Shown: piece after piece, positions 22,819 to 42,000 of the stretch
How positions within the stretch are numbered: the first letter of the stretch is position 1
Layout: every line of letters begins with the position of its first letter
NCBI GenBank assembly: GCA_030247885.1
Contig: JAPDRO010000012.1
Span: 496,001-560,000 of the forward strand
Direction: 5' to 3'
DNA from: Taxawa tesnikishii (nom. ined.)
Taxonomy: Eukaryota > Ascomycota > Dothideomycetes > Dothideales
Length of the DNA: 64,000 bases
Notes under the pieces: generated by a model
Seen by the model: the letters and a program-made list of their open reading frames with translations, nothing else
The model's database searches: none
What the model was told of the DNA's origin: nothing
Made by a program: the position numbers and the translations under genes

Positions 22819-23756
22819 ATGGCGAACCGACCGCCTCCGCCGCTACACGATGTCAAGAATAGTGTGACGTTCAAGGCCAGTATCGACAAGCGTACGGATG
22901 GCTTCAAGCTCCTAAATGCAGACGATGGTCTCACTACGACGCTGGTCCTACAACCTTGGAGGAGCAGCGCGATGAAGTTCGAGGGATCACCCTCTTGCTG
23001 GCCGACGGAACATCCATCGGAAGCGTTCCTCAAAGACGCCAAGATGCCAGCTCAACGGCGAACACGGCTGTGGACGGAGCATTTGTGATGGGGTCAGCAG
23101 CAGACATGAGAGTTGCGAGCCATGAGGTCCAAATCGCGCCTCTAAGCTATCGTACAGCAACAGCAGGCGCAGTGGTGAGTCTATCTCCTACTTGCAGCCA
23201 TCTTTACTGGTGTGCTGATTCGACATAGAAATCCCCTTGCGCCGCTTCAGCTGGTGACAGGACCGACTGCGCTTTCCTCGTTAGCACCCGCGGACAACGG
23301 TGCCCCCAGAACAACCATGTACCAGTGCAAATCTATCCTCTATTCTGATAGCCTTTGTGGACATACTGAATTTGTATAGCAGTGCCGCAGCGCCGTTCCA
23401 GAACTCGGTGGGAACTGGCATTGCCGCCTCTTCTGCGTGGGCGCACCACCACGCCATCACCAGTACCAGTCCCCTCACATTTCGAGGAACGGAATGCACT
23501 TCACAAGAAGGTAGCGGAAAAGACCAATAGTATCCGGCTCATTGACTTGACCAACGACACAGCTTCGGATACGGAGATAGGCTCGGACTCCGGTTCTATT
23601 GCCAACGATGGCCTCTTCGACGTTGATGAATTTGGAGCAACGGCTGAAGTACAGAGAGCCATACTTGCCAGGAAGACTGATGCTACAAGCAGCAGCGCTT
23701 TACCAAACGGTGCTCCGCCTTCTGCGCGTTTAGACAACCAAACTTCGAGGCGCTAG
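22819..23756 (+). CDS. Unrecognised protein with a SUMO-interacting-like motif (structure uncertain)
   Basis: Coding character is clear at both ends. The 5' part reads MANRPPPPLHDVKNSVTFKA and FKLLNADDGLTTTLVL. It slips one base near 22954-22957 and continues as EEQRDEVRGITLLLADGTSI to a GTGAGT donor near 23176. The 3' part reads HFEERNALHKKVAEKTNSIR, LIDLTNDTASDTEIGSDSGS and FDVDEFGATAEVQRAILARK, and stops at 23756. The middle (about 23229-23420) contains at least one intron and possibly another frame slip, and I could not fix its exons. IRLIDLTND, followed by acidic residues, fits the SUMO-interacting motif pattern. No named family is recognised. Confidence 0.5.
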
Positions 23757-24174
23757 GTTCTAGGAAACCAGGCGAAAGAGAGGAAAAACGGACTTGTTCG
23801 GATGGACGCACCGACCGCTATCGTGATCCGCAAGAAAGAAGGAACATGCAGACTAAGAGATCAAGGAGGCAATGCAGGCAGCGGCGGAGGAAATGTTTAT
23901 AAGCAAGGATCCGTTCGGTAAATCCTGGAGGCATATCTCGTTGTACGTAATCATAAAATAATGTAAGGGAAAGAAAACTGCTGCGTTCACCTCCGAAATT
24001 ACCGGGGTTCCGCATTCGCCACGCCGCCTTCTCGGCGCGGACGTAAACACCGCCATGTCAGCGATCGAACTTTCGACGACCGACTCCATGCTTCGCTCAA
24101 TCTCAGCAAAGGCGCCGCCACTCTCAAAACTCCTGCAAAAGCACAAAAGGCATGCTGAAGACAATCGCTTCTCA
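23757..24174. other. Intergenic, no gene seen
   Basis: 418 bp between two converging genes; 3' flanks only. Confidence 0.5.
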
Positions 24175-27695
<3,521 letters not shown>

Positions 27696-28067
27696 CTCGG
27701 ATGGTTGCTGGCGGTATGTCGCTGTCGTTGTGTCGGAGGAGGGGCGTTGATAGAGGAGACGCGCGGGATACGCGTTGCGGAAGGCGGAAGCGTCGCGACG
27801 AACGTGCCAAGCAAAGCATGTGAAAACGAACTGAGGATAACAACACTTGAGTATAAAAGGTTTGTAATCGCAGACGGACCTCCTTTTCGCGTGAATGAGC
27901 GTCCACAGTTGTACAACGACAGCTCCTGCTGTAACTCCTCAACTCCTTCTATGCGTGACACCCACCCATGCGTTCGCTTATTAGATCGCTCCGACGTCCT
28001 TCATCGACTGTTCCACATAATGACGCCCGCACTTGGAACCACAGAAATACATACAACAGCCTTCGTC
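27696..28067. promoter_or_regulatory. SMC5 upstream region
   Basis: 372 bp between the SMC5 start and the 3' end of the Sgf11-like gene on the same strand. It must contain the SMC5 promoter; no element is assigned. Confidence 0.35.
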
Positions 28068-29204
28068 TTACTCCTCATCCCCACTATCATCCACAAAACT
28101 CCCATCCACACTGCCCTCTTTGTTCAAACTCGCCGTCGACATAATACTAGCCGTACTTCCCATTCTCTGCAACCTCATCTTCTTCCTGACGGGAGTATCG
28201 TCCTCATCCGCACCCAGCTCATCTCTATCTCTCTTCCCCTCCGCGCTCGCATTCTTCGGTGGTCTTTTGCCACTCGCGGCATCTTTATCCTTGTCTTTGC
28301 CCCCGCCGCCAGCGCCAGCAGACGTCGGCGTCGACCTTTCCGCCTTCTTCACACTCTGCTTCAGTCCCCTCTTAAGCAGTTTCTTCTTCATGCCACCCGG
28401 CTTCACAATCTCATCCTCGTCTTCCTCCGCCCCAGCAACAGCGTCTCCAGTTTTCGAGTTCTTAGATCCGGGGACTGGAGTAGCTCCTCTACTTCCCGCA
28501 GGCGTGCCGTTAGCCCCACTGGCGTTTATTCTAGCCGCCGCTCTTCCTGCCGCCCTGCCACCAATTCCTAGGCACTTCTCTAGATGTTGAGCAAACCTAG
28601 TGATCAGCAGGCTCCGTTTGCATGACGGACACGTGTGCCATGGGATGTATGTTCCTTTGTTGAGGCGCTCGCCAACTTTGGCTGCCTTCTTATCCACCGG
28701 TCCTGCGCCTGTGTTCGGCTGGCTGTTATTCTCCGCAGATGGCGACGGGGGTGCGGTACCGTTATTGTCTTGACTCGCTGGTGTGCCATCCTTGCCTCCG
28801 CGACCATTCTTCGAAGTCGGTGTGTTGGATTCGGCTTTCAGCCTGGCTTCCCGCTCTTTCTTAGTGGGTGGTTTGTCGCTTCCGGCTACGGGGAATGGGT
28901 TTCCGTAGATGTCGTGGCCAGGCTTCGTCGACCATGGAACGTGTGTGCAGTATTGTGTGTTTTTGCTCGATATGGATTGCGCAAGCGGAGGATCTAAAAG
29001 GCGCGGAAGGTTGCATGAGGAGCACATTGGTAATCGTGTGGTCGGGTGCAATGTCTGTAGGAGCATCTTCTCCTTTCGGTGGGTTTCCAGGACGAGTTCG
29101 TGAATAACGGTGAGCATGCACTCGTTGACGATACGTTGTGTTATAGACGCCAGGTCACATTTGTCGACTTGTGGCACCGTATCTGTAGACTTGTCCGTAG
29201 CCAT
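28068..29204 (-). CDS. Sgf11-like SAGA zinc-finger protein
   Basis: Single-exon 378-aa protein. The N-terminal helix (DLASITQRIVNECMLTVIHE, LVLETHRKEK) followed after a linker by a C2HC finger matches the layout of Sgf11, the SAGA deubiquitinase-module subunit. The finger reads CPSCKRSLLITRFAQHLEKCLG, close to the CxxCxRxxxxxRxxxHLxxCL pattern of the family. An extra CSSCNLP sits near residue 60. The C-terminal half is disordered and rich in Lys, Ala, Gly and acidic residues, and ends DDSGDEE. The protein is longer than yeast Sgf11 (99 aa) because of the linker and tail. The frame is intact. Assignment rests on the finger and helix only. Confidence 0.75.
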   Translation of the reverse strand: MATDKSTDTVPQVDKCDLASITQRIVNECMLTVIHELVLETHRKEKMLLQTLHPTTRLPMCSSCNLPRLLDPPLAQSISSKNTQYCTHVPWSTKPGHDIYGNPFPVAGSDKPPTKKEREARLKAESNTPTSKNGRGGKDGTPASQDNNGTAPPSPSAENNSQPNTGAGPVDKKAAKVGERLNKGTYIPWHTCPSCKRSLLITRFAQHLEKCLGIGGRAAGRAAARINASGANGTPAGSRGATPVPGSKNSKTGDAVAGAEEDEDEIVKPGGMKKKLLKRGLKQSVKKAERSTPTSAGAGGGGKDKDKDAASGKRPPKNASAEGKRDRDELGADEDDTPVRKKMRLQRMGSTASIMSTASLNKEGSVDGSFVDDSGDEE

Positions 29205-30240
29205 CGTACCTTCGAACCTGGCGCAACAGATGTGCGCTGCGCTCCTCCCTGAGGTACTTTATACCGTGCTCATGCAAATCTTGTGTGCGGGAAGTCTTCT
29301 GAGCTGGCAAGCTGTTGGCGCGGAGAGAAGCTAGTCGATGCTTTCTTGCGATACCCGTTACTGGATATAGGTCGTTTTGCGACTCGAGTCCTCGGGGATT
29401 GTGCGTTGCAGTTCTTGAGCAAACTCTGTTCGACCGACCGGGCACAAGAGAGAAGGGTCGGACAACTTTGAAGGTGGCAGGCGCAGGGCATACGAGCGTG
29501 CAATCGAAGAGAAGGTGCTGTGAACAGAATATGTGCTTTCAGCATCGAGTCCTCAACTCGTCCTTGTGGTTTATCGATCTCGGGGGTTGGAGCCGCACTA
29601 CCCCAGACGCCACCAGTCTAGGCTGGCCTTGCAGATCTCCCGAACCCTGCAGCCGTTCTTGTTTAGCCGTTCGTTCCTATCACGTTTCGAGGCAGCAGCA
29701 AAACAATCTATCTGGACACAGGTTATGTACACACTTACAGACCATGTTTCGCTTGGTTATACTGCTTGGGTAGCACAGAGATTAACACTTGGGTCTTTGT
29801 GGGGCCTGTGTAGCTATGCAGTCACCTTGCCATAGCAGTTCCTCAGCCGAACTGCCTGCTTGTTAAGAGGACTGCAGTAGAGCCGGGCGATGTCGCCAGG
29901 AACTCGAGTCCGACCAACAGAAGAAAAAGCACAGTATATGACAAAGCTCAGAATACAGGTTCCCATTCGAAGTACCAAGTCTAGTCATAGAAAAGTTACA
30001 GAAGATGAAACCCACTCCGGCTCTTTGATGCGGTTGAACAAACCAAAATCTACAGAAGTGATCTGGCCCGCTGCGTCCGGCGAGCCAGGAGAATGCCTTT
30101 ATATCGGTCGTAAGAGCAATACTGAACTTGGCTGTCGGTGGTGCCTTGCTCCTTCAGCGCCCACCAGACATCCCTCCTGAACACCAGCCTCCCACCCTTG
30201 GTGCACTGTACACTGTACAACGTACGAACGGGTTTGTGTT
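29205..30240. other. Intergenic, no gene seen
   Basis: 1.04 kb between the Sgf11-like gene start and the ARG5,6 stop. Open frames are short. No repeat or RNA gene is recognised. Confidence 0.5.
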
Positions 30241-33300
<3,060 letters not shown>

Positions 33301-34300
33301 TCACTATACATGGGATGGCGAGGGATATTATGCCCCTTCTTTCCATAAAATCGCGCCGACTTGAATTGCGCTGCACTCAAGACTAGCCATGCAAAGGACC
33401 TACGATTGAGAATTGCCCAGTGAGGCTCGAAGGAAGCAAGAGTCGACTATTCGTGGTTAGCCTGTGGCTTCTAGCGGGTCCGTTGAAAATGGTGGTAATG
33501 TGCGCTCTCACGTACTGCTTTGCCGTGCTGTTGCACGTCGAAGTCGCTTGTGTGTTAGGATTCTGTCTGCTTCGATGTTATTTTCTTGTAACCTTTGAGG
33601 CCCTTCTTCCTAGGGAGGGCAGTCAGCCAACCCTTGTCGGTGAACCTACGGTAGGCATCGAGGTCTAGGCATACTATTGTTGCTTTGCCATAGCAATTAT
33701 GCGCTTGGAACCTATCGCTTGAGAGCGCGAGCTACCAACGTTTCATACAGGCCTCCTTCTGTTGTGGGCAAGAAGCCACAGGTAGCGTTTTATAATGATG
33801 GTAAGTGCCTATTGCAAGGCAGCTATCGTACTGCAACGCGCTCATTAGTATCTTCGGTTTTGAGAGCAACCCTCGAATGCTGCCCTCTTTGCTAGACTGC
33901 CTCCAGTGCAAGAAAGCAATCTATCAGTTGAGCAGGCATACTCCACGAACTTAAGATGGTGCGATACAATCTAGTATTCCGAAACGCCCTGTGCTGAAAA
34001 CAATGCCGACCCTGCCCATTGATGATCCCATCGCGGAGCAATATTGGCTCAACGCCCCTTTCACCCTCTCTGCCGAGGCAGACATCATACGCCGCGAACA
34101 CCATCGCTAAAGAGCACAGAAATACCATCTTCCATGTTGGGCAACCCGTTCCCTTTCCAGCCGTCAATGCATGCCTTTTGCAATTGGAAGCCGCTCACAA
34201 ACGTCGTAACTGTAAACTCATGCGTGGCAAAATCTCCGCCTCGAGATCAGCAAAACCACCGCGACTCCCAATTCACAGCATCAAATTCCTCATCGAGCTT

Positions 34301-35403
34301 CTAGCATGAGTTCGCCTCCTCGACAATCGCGTCCTCGACAATCGCGTCCTCGACGATGTGTTCGTCCCACTTCGGCTCTTGTGTCTCCGGATCCTCGCTG
34401 CTGCCCTCGGACGGAGAAGGAGAGGGCAGACGCGTCCAGACAGCCTCCATGATAGCATCGCGTTGCACTTCCAGAGGCACACAAGCGACTTTGCCGATCG
34501 GCTCTGGCGGTGGCGTAGCCAACCATCCCTGACTCTGCGCGAATGCGGTTACGACGCTCGGATCAAATTCCTTGATGAACCGCTCATCATCTGGACGGCA
34601 TTTCGGATTCGCGTAGTCGCGGTACTCCGAGAGGGCATACTCCGTTGGACGGCGCTGGGTCTTGCGGAAACATGCAACGATGCAGCCGGTGCGGTGCTTG
34701 CCGCGGTTGCAGTGCACCAAAATCGGATGGTGAGCGCGATTCATGACGACCGCAAGAACAGAGGCGATGAGCCGGGGCGTCATTTTGATCACACCATCTT
34801 TGTTGGCTGGAACATGCGTTTGGTGGTGTTGGATGTTGTTCTCCCGGATGAAGTCGCTGTAGATGGGTGAGAGAGGCTCCGGGACGAGCGTGCTGCGAGT
34901 TGCGTTAGTCTTCTGCTATGAATCCAGGAGGGCCAAGAAAACGTACATGATAGTCTTGATTCCGAGACTGAGAATGAAGTTGTAGTTGGTCAGTTCCGGA
35001 TAGGAGCTTCGGTAAACACAGCCAGGCTCGACGGCGCCAAAGTTCGTTGGCGGAATATACATCCTCAGTCGCTGCTGAGGGGCGCTCCGTTGGTTTTGGG
35101 GGCATGGTTTTCGCCCTTCTTGCCGCTTTTTGAGATCGGGAACGAGCCAGCTACGGAATTGTATGTCAGTTCGCATGTTTGCATGAGGTTCGGGAGCAAG
35201 GAACTACCCCTGCCCGTGTGTCCAACGCCATAGTCGCCCTGGTACATATTTTGAGTGTAATCAGGTACACTTCGGGGTTCAGGTCCTGTAGAGCCACAAA
35301 CGGGGGCTCGTACAGATCTTCCGTTTGTGGGACCGCGCTGCTCGAATTCGGACACCTCCACCTCGTGGACCTGAATCATCGGGACTGCCAGAGTACTGGA
35401 CAT
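34301..35403 (-). CDS. Siw14/Oca-type atypical dual-specificity phosphatase (probable frameshift)
   Basis: Plant-and-fungi-type phosphatase family; yeast Siw14 hydrolyses inositol pyrophosphates. Exons 35403-34947 and 34893-34301 flank a 53-bp intron joined at SLGIKTI|TLVPEPLSP. Core blocks are YIPPTNFGAVEPGCVYRSSY, PELTNYNFILSLGIKTI and the active site VHCNRGKHRTGCIVACFRK, a CX5R motif. A Siw14-like partner motif follows, RRPTEYALSEYRDYANPK. The start is MSSTLAVPMIQVHEVEVSEF; the N-terminal region is variable. The frame of this N-terminus stops just before YIPPTNFG and rejoins if one base is restored in the run at 35079-35082; exon 1 is 457 nt where 458 is needed. Alternatively translation begins at a Met nearer YIPP. 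The acidic tail is (VEDAI)n. Confidence 0.82.
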
Positions 35404-36810
35404 CTTCGATGAGGTTGGCGAAGGCTGTCCCTAAACGTACGGTTCAAAAGACGTAAGCCTGTAACGGCGCAGACTGTGAAATACGATATAGCTTGATATG
35501 CCCGTTCGACACGGCGAATATGCGATTCGATGAGAATCAAGCGGTGCTGCCAAATATGCTATCGTCAAATGCTGTATGCAAAATTGCACGTGGATTCCGA
35601 CCGTGAACTGGGAAACGTCAGTCAATAGGCATGTCCAACACACAGGCCCGCCGAGCGAGTGCGATTAGGGAACCGTGCTTACAGGAAGGATCACAGCATC
35701 ATAAGAAGCCACATCTTAACTGGATGCAGTCGGGTCTGGCAGTCGGACTTGGCAGTGGGCAGATTCATTGCTGTCGCGTCGTGCAGAGATTCTTTGAGAG
35801 GCCTAACAGACTTCGCGATGCCTTTGAGAGAGTGAGAAGGAGCAAAGGGGAAGTCCAAGGAAAGTGGAATCAACGTTAGAAACTTAGGTGATGGGCTTTC
35901 CGTGGCCGACATCCCGCTGCCTTACCCGCTGGGTCGCCGCAGCTCGCTTCCGAACTTCGCATGTATCGGACGGCGTTAACGCGTTGTGTGAGTCGAACCT
36001 TCCTCTTTGCTCACCATCCTATGAGTGTCACACTGGATCATGGAGTCATGAGTAGAACAAACAGTCATGCTCGGAAGACGTTGGATAGTGCACCACTAGT
36101 CCTGAGACATGGAGGTGTGGAAGGGGCGAGATTTGCCAAGACCCTGAAGCAGTTCTTTGGAACAGCAGGGCAAATGTGAACGCCCTGATTGGAATATAGG
36201 TGCTTGAGGTCAACCGCCTTTCTGTCGGCACGGACATGCCTTCAGCAGAATGCTGTTACAATGACATTGGAATGACGCGTCTTCAGCTATTGTACTATAG
36301 CGTGCGTCACTATACCAGGAACCATAGCACTTCAGAGACAATGATCAATTGACGCCCTATGACAACTACTACACCGGTCCGAATGCCACACCACTGAAAA
36401 GGAGACCAACTAAAGGGGAGTATGAAGGGGTGCTGTAAACCTAAGCAAAAGTGTGCTGGAAACATCGGTGCAGATGCAGCAGCCAGACTGGTTCGCTGGA
36501 AAGGAGGGAAAGTGCATGACTGTCATTTCCACCGCCGCCTACTGATCGAGTCCTAGCCCTGCATATATGAGCGCCGTCAAGGAGCCTGAATGTCTCTGTG
36601 GAAGCAGAAACGAAGGATAACTCCATATGAACGCCCCCAGTTGCATGAGACAATTGTGTATCTGTCGGGGTGTGCAAGCATCCGAGCCCTCATCCAGCGC
36701 GCCCGGTATGGATACGTCATGCTGTCTCGAGCCCGTCAAATCGCCGTCGGTTGATCATTCCGTAGCTTCATTTGCCGGCACGTTCCCTGGGTATGATGTG
36801 AAGTCGTCTT
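35404..36810. other. Intergenic, no gene seen
   Basis: 1.4 kb between the phosphatase start and the RHO1 stop. No supported frame, RNA gene or repeat is seen. Confidence 0.5.
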
Positions 36811-37688
36811 TTACAGGATCAAGCACTTCTTCTTCTCCTTCTTGCGGGTGAGGAGGGCAGCACGTGTGGCGTGCTCGAAGACCTCACGAACACCCTCGTT
36901 GGTCTTGGCCGAGCACTCGAGGTACTTCTGCGCACCAATCTTCTTGCGGACGTCCTCAGCCTGTAGAGTAAATGTGTTAGTGTCTCGAAAAGATTGACGT
37001 GCTCTTGAGATGGTGCTCACCTGCTCGGCCGTCACTGGCTTTTGCGAAGTCTTGTGAAGCTCCTCGATGGTCTTAGGGTCGTATCTCAGATCCACCTTGC
37101 AACCGACGAGAATGATGGGGAGGCCTTGGCAGAAGTGAAGAACCTCGGAGATCCACTGATGGCGAAGACTCGTTAGCTTCGTATTCGGCTCGAAGGAGCA
37201 CGTGGGCAAAACAAACCTTCTCCTGGACGTTGTCAAGGGAATCGGGGGAATCGATGGCGAAGCAGATCAGGATGACGTGGGAGTCGGGGTATGAAAGGGG
37301 ACGCAGTCTGTCGTACTCTTCCTGTCCAGCAGTATCCCAAAGAGCAAGTTCAACATGCTTGCCATCGACCTCGACATCGGCGACGTAGTTCTCAAAAACA
37401 GTGGGGACATAGACCTGTAGACGTGGGTGTCAGCGATCTGACTGAGGGTGAATTGAGGTGTGTTGTTGCGTTTGTGGGCTTATCGTGCCAACGTTGGCCG
37501 CTGACGGTCGCAAAAGAGAGGGGAGACGAACCTCAGGGAAGGTTCCCTTGGAGAAGACGCTGTTGCAATCATGTTAGCGTTCCATATCGCATGCAGCGAG
37601 GCTCGTGAGGGTGTATTTACATCAGAAGACAAGTCTTACCACAGGCACCATCGCCAACGATGACAAGCTTGCGGCGGATTTCAGCCAT
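36811..37688 (-). CDS. RHO1: Rho1 small GTPase
   Basis: Controls beta-1,3-glucan synthase, Pkc1 and actin polarity at the plasma membrane. Five exons: 37688-37621, 37559-37532 (28 nt), 37414-37217, 37155-37021 and 36960-36811, with introns of 60-117 bp; exactly 192 aa and intact. P-loop GDGACGKT lies at residues 12-19, effector region [14 protein letters not shown] follows, switch II is [20 protein letters not shown], base recognition is GCKVDL (TKxD-type) and the SAK-type motif is [20 protein letters not shown]. The tail [10 protein letters not shown] has a polybasic stretch and a CAAX box ending in Leu, predicting geranylgeranylation. Usual fungal Rho1 has QEDYDRL; here it is QEEYDRL, a conservative change. 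Confidence 0.97.
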
Positions 37689-39038
37689 CTGTGATAGCAA
37701 GTAAGCGATACGATTCGGAGAAAGTATTAACAGCACACGGCGGGTGTGACGGCTGCACGAGGCGGGACTGCAATCGAGTGCGAGGCAGTGGCGGCAGTGG
37801 CAGCAGTGGCAGCAGGACGGTCAGGGTGGGCGAAGCGGAAGTAGCGAACCTTCGAAGTTAGCAAGCGTTGAGATTCAGGGTCGTGTGTTTGGTGTTGTCT
37901 CCGAGGCGGAGCGTCTCAGGATGCCGACACAAAGATGTCGGAACAGACGTTGGAGAGTGGGGGAAGGGTGGTATGGTGTGTTGTGATGCGGTTGTGGAGA
38001 GGGAGAGATAGTTTAGTAGGTGAGGTGGTGGTCGCCAGAGATGCGCTAGGTCAAGCTGCCTGAAGGGCAATGCAGACTGCACGGGGTTTCGCAAACACGG
38101 GCCAAGCCGTGTCTCATAGGAAATGCTGCACTCCGCTCACCGGCCAGTGATTGTCGCACAGACGGCGCAACAGCGCGGAACACAAGAAGTTCCACACTCA
38201 TTTCACCTTCAACAGTCCCATACACACGTTCACCTCGATCGCGTTTCTACGATAGATTTTATCTGCTTGGTTCTCTGCGTTGAATATGTACTTGTGTCTG
38301 CCTCTCGCACCTTGCATGTGGCAGCAGGCTCGGCAGCGTATGGCTTTTGTTGACACCTGAGGCAAACATTGGGGTCCATTATCTGCTAAATCAAGGCAGG
38401 CCACAGGCCTGCAGGAGACTGACTGTCTCAGGCTCGTTGCCACCATGTTTGTTGCAAGCTTTGGTTGCCTCCGAAGAAGATGGACCAGAACACCTGAGCA
38501 TACCGTTCCTACGAGAGCAAGCGGTGCAAGACGGACAATGGAATACCCTGTCTACTATATCTCACGTGTTCCGGCTTCCAGCTCGTTCGCGCATGCAGTT
38601 GGTTTCCATCGTGTGCTCAACTCCGGAGCGACCCCCGCTGTGCTTCCGAAGCGAAAGGCGCGATAGTGGCGATCTTGTACGCGTAACGATTGCTCAGCCA
38701 GAAACTTCTCTCCGCTTACGATAGCATGCTTCTCGCTTTACGCTGTTCGTACCTTTTTGTTGGTGGACTACTGGAGCGGCGTGAGCGGTCTTCCGCAAAG
38801 AGAATCTCTCGGCTGCCGGAATTTAGATTAGATAAGGCGTCTGCTGTGAGATCATGCTCCACGGTACCTACAACACGGTCCACGTCTCACAACCATACAC
38901 TTTCCAACAATACGCCGTTTCCTTTAAAGACCACAAGGAAGACTGCTGCCACTCGCTTCTCTTAGCGTCTACATACAGAAGCTAGGGTCTGATAGAATAT
39001 TGAAGTAACGCCGCAGCGCATCCACCACCTCATCCACA
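37689..39038. promoter_or_regulatory. Long shared RHO1 / UFD2 upstream region
   Basis: 1.35 kb between divergent starts. It includes a (GGCAGT/GGCAGC)n tract at about 37783-37816, close upstream of RHO1, and otherwise only short frames. A long 5' leader for RHO1 is likely. Confidence 0.4.
37783..37816. repeat. GGCAGT-type minisatellite upstream of RHO1
   Basis: About five imperfect hexamer units (GGCAGT, GGCGGC, AGTGGC), about 100 bp before the RHO1 start. Function is unknown. Confidence 0.6.
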
Positions 39039-42000
39039 ATGGCGGAGTCAGATGCGGACAAGGTAGTTATGAACAAAACTCCTTGTCTACGCAGAGTACT
39101 GATTGTTCCCAGATCCGAAACAAGCGTCTGGCAAAGCTGGGCGGTTCGAACACATCATCTTCGCCAGCAAGCCCGCAGAATGAACCATCATCGGCCGCAC
39201 CCTCCACCACGAGCACGCCACCACCGGCAGAATCGAAGGCGGGCACAACGCAGAACCCTTTCAACCAGCTTGACATGAAGAACGACGCGAAGCCAGCAGT
39301 GCCACGGATCAATATCAGCAGCACGAGCACGCCGCAAAAGCGAGAAATAGATGGCGAAGAGAGGCCAAGATCGCGACCTCGTGCGCAAGAGACACCGGAA
39401 GCGTGGGAGGACAAGCAACTCGGTCACATATTCCGTATGACTCTGAAGCCTGAGGCGGTGAAGGATATCCACGGTCACGAGCTGTACCTGGTTGAAGGCG
39501 TCCGGCAAGACTTGTTGGAAGCAAACGAGTCCTTGCTGCTCAAGACAACTCTATTGGACCAGGCTCTAACCGAAGTCGCGGCAAAGGCCGGCGGCAACAA
39601 GCCTCTGAACTACCTTCTTGCGTGCTGGAAACGCGTCTCAAGAGCCGTCCGCAGCTTTAGAGGTGCCGACACACATCCTGAAAGGTTAGACGTCCTCAAG
39701 GAAGCCAAGAGGTTATGTCTATCCTACTGCTTCTTCTCCGTCGCAATGCCAGAAATGTTCGGCGCGGAAACAACGCTCGAGAATCCTTTGGCACAACATC
39801 TCCTCGAGGATCCGGAAAGCGACAAGGGCATCGACGTTGACTTTTTAGCTGAGGCAGTTTCACGCTTTGAAGAAGACGATATGGTTTCTGAGGCTTTGGT
39901 CGGTGCTGCCGTGCAGCTTTCGAGGTGGCTGGCCGGAATGTCCATGACTGGTGCTGAAAGGCCATACGTGACGGCATTAAGGAACCTTCTACGGTACCCA
40001 CTACTGGTGATCGCCATCTCACGATCACCAACCTTTCTTCCTTCAGATGTAGCAGCGCAAGATATTGAGAAGATTACACTGTTGGGGCCGTTCTTCAAGC
40101 TGTCTCCCTGCAGTCTGAGGTAGCCATGAACTACTTCTCCAACGGTCGTGGCAAGGATAGGGGTACGTCAATAATGCGCACAAGTCTCTTCGCATGACCC
40201 TGCAAACGCATCAAGAGGAGCTTTTCCAGATCACGGATGCATTCGTCAGGGCCAGCAAAGATTCTCGAGAGCGTATACTGGATTGGATTGCTCATTCACT
40301 AAACGCCAACCACAAGCGGCGCGCGATGAGACCGGACCCGAAAGCTGTCTCATCCGACGGTTTCATGATTAACATTACTGTCGTCTTGGATCGTCTTTGT
40401 GACCCCTTCATGGATGCCAGCTTCACAAAGATAGATCGGATAGACGTAAACTACCTTCGTCGTAACCCGCGTGTGTCAATACAGGACGAGACCAAGATCA
40501 ATGCGGATCAAAAGACTAGTGACGCACTCTATGCAGAGACGGTTAGCGGATCGAACAACTTCATCTCTGAGGTTTTCTTCTTGGCCGTGGCTGCTCACCA
40601 TTACGGCTTAGAGGCGGCAAGTGCTCAGCTGATCAACAAAGAGAAGATGGTCAAGCAGATGGAGAAGGATCTTACCGCCTTTGAGAGCGAGCGTCACAAA
40701 TACATGGGTGTAAGTGTGTCCCTGCACGTCTACTGCAGGAAAATGGATTCCGCTAACTAGCTGACAGGACCCCCGCTACCTTGCACGCTTTGATGCCCAC
40801 ATCAAGAAGTTCAAGGATGAAATGGACACGAGATGGAGTGAGATCCATGCCACCAGAGGTGTGCTGCTGGACGAGCTGCTTCAGGCGCGGTCAATGCAGT
40901 TCATGCGTTACGTGATCGTCTGGCTGCTACGCATCGCTTCTGGGCAGAACCTACCCAAGGAGACCCTTCGCTTGCCGCTCCCGGAACGGCAGTCAGATGT
41001 CTTCAAGTGTCTTCCGGAGTACTTCTTGCAGGATATCGTCGACAACTTCAAGTTCATCACCCGCAATATGCCTCAGATTATCACAACTACGCAGTCGGAG
41101 GAGCTGGTAAACATCTGCATCACGTTCTTGAGGAGCACGGAATACATCAAGAGCCCATACTTGAAATCGGGCCTAGTCACTATACTCTTTCACGGAGTGT
41201 GGCCGGTGCCATACCACACGAAGGGAGTTCTCGGGGATCAGCTCAACGGGTTGGCGTTTGCTCACAAGCATCTTCTCCACGCGCTCATGCGCTTCTACAT
41301 CGAGTGTGAGAGTACTGGCACGCATACTCAATTCTATGACAAGTTCAACATCCGCTACGAAATCTTCCAAGTCATCAAGAGCATATGGACCAACACCCTT
41401 TACCGTGACAACCTGGGTAAAGAGGCCAGGGTCAACACGGAATTCTTCGTTCGCTTCGTTAATCTGCTACTAAACGATGTCACCTTTGTGCTGGACGAGT
41501 CGTTTACTTCCTTCACAAAGATTCACGACCTCTCCTTGGAGCTTGCCACAGCGTCATTAGATATGGATGCGAACGTTCGCAAGGAGAAGGAAGACCTTCT
41601 GGCGGACAACAAGAGCAAGGCGAAATCCTACATGGGACTGACGACCGAAACCGTTGCCATGCTCAAGCTCTTTACCGAAGCCCTTGCCGACTCGTTCACC
41701 ATGCCGGAAATCGTCCAGCGTCTGGCTGACATGCTGGACTACAACCTCGACACCATGGTTGGACCTAAGCAATCCAACTTGAAAGTCGACCATCCAGAGG
41801 AGTACGGCTTTCACCCGAAGCAGCTACTTGCAGACATTCTCGATGTGTACATCAACCTGCGGGACAAGCAGAGCTTCCACCTTGCCGTTGCACGAGACGG
41901 ACGTTCCTACAAGCCGGGCAACTTCCAGAAAGCGGGCACGCTGATGGCCAAATTCAACCTCAAATCGCCCGACGAGCTGATGAGCTTCCGCACCCTGGCG

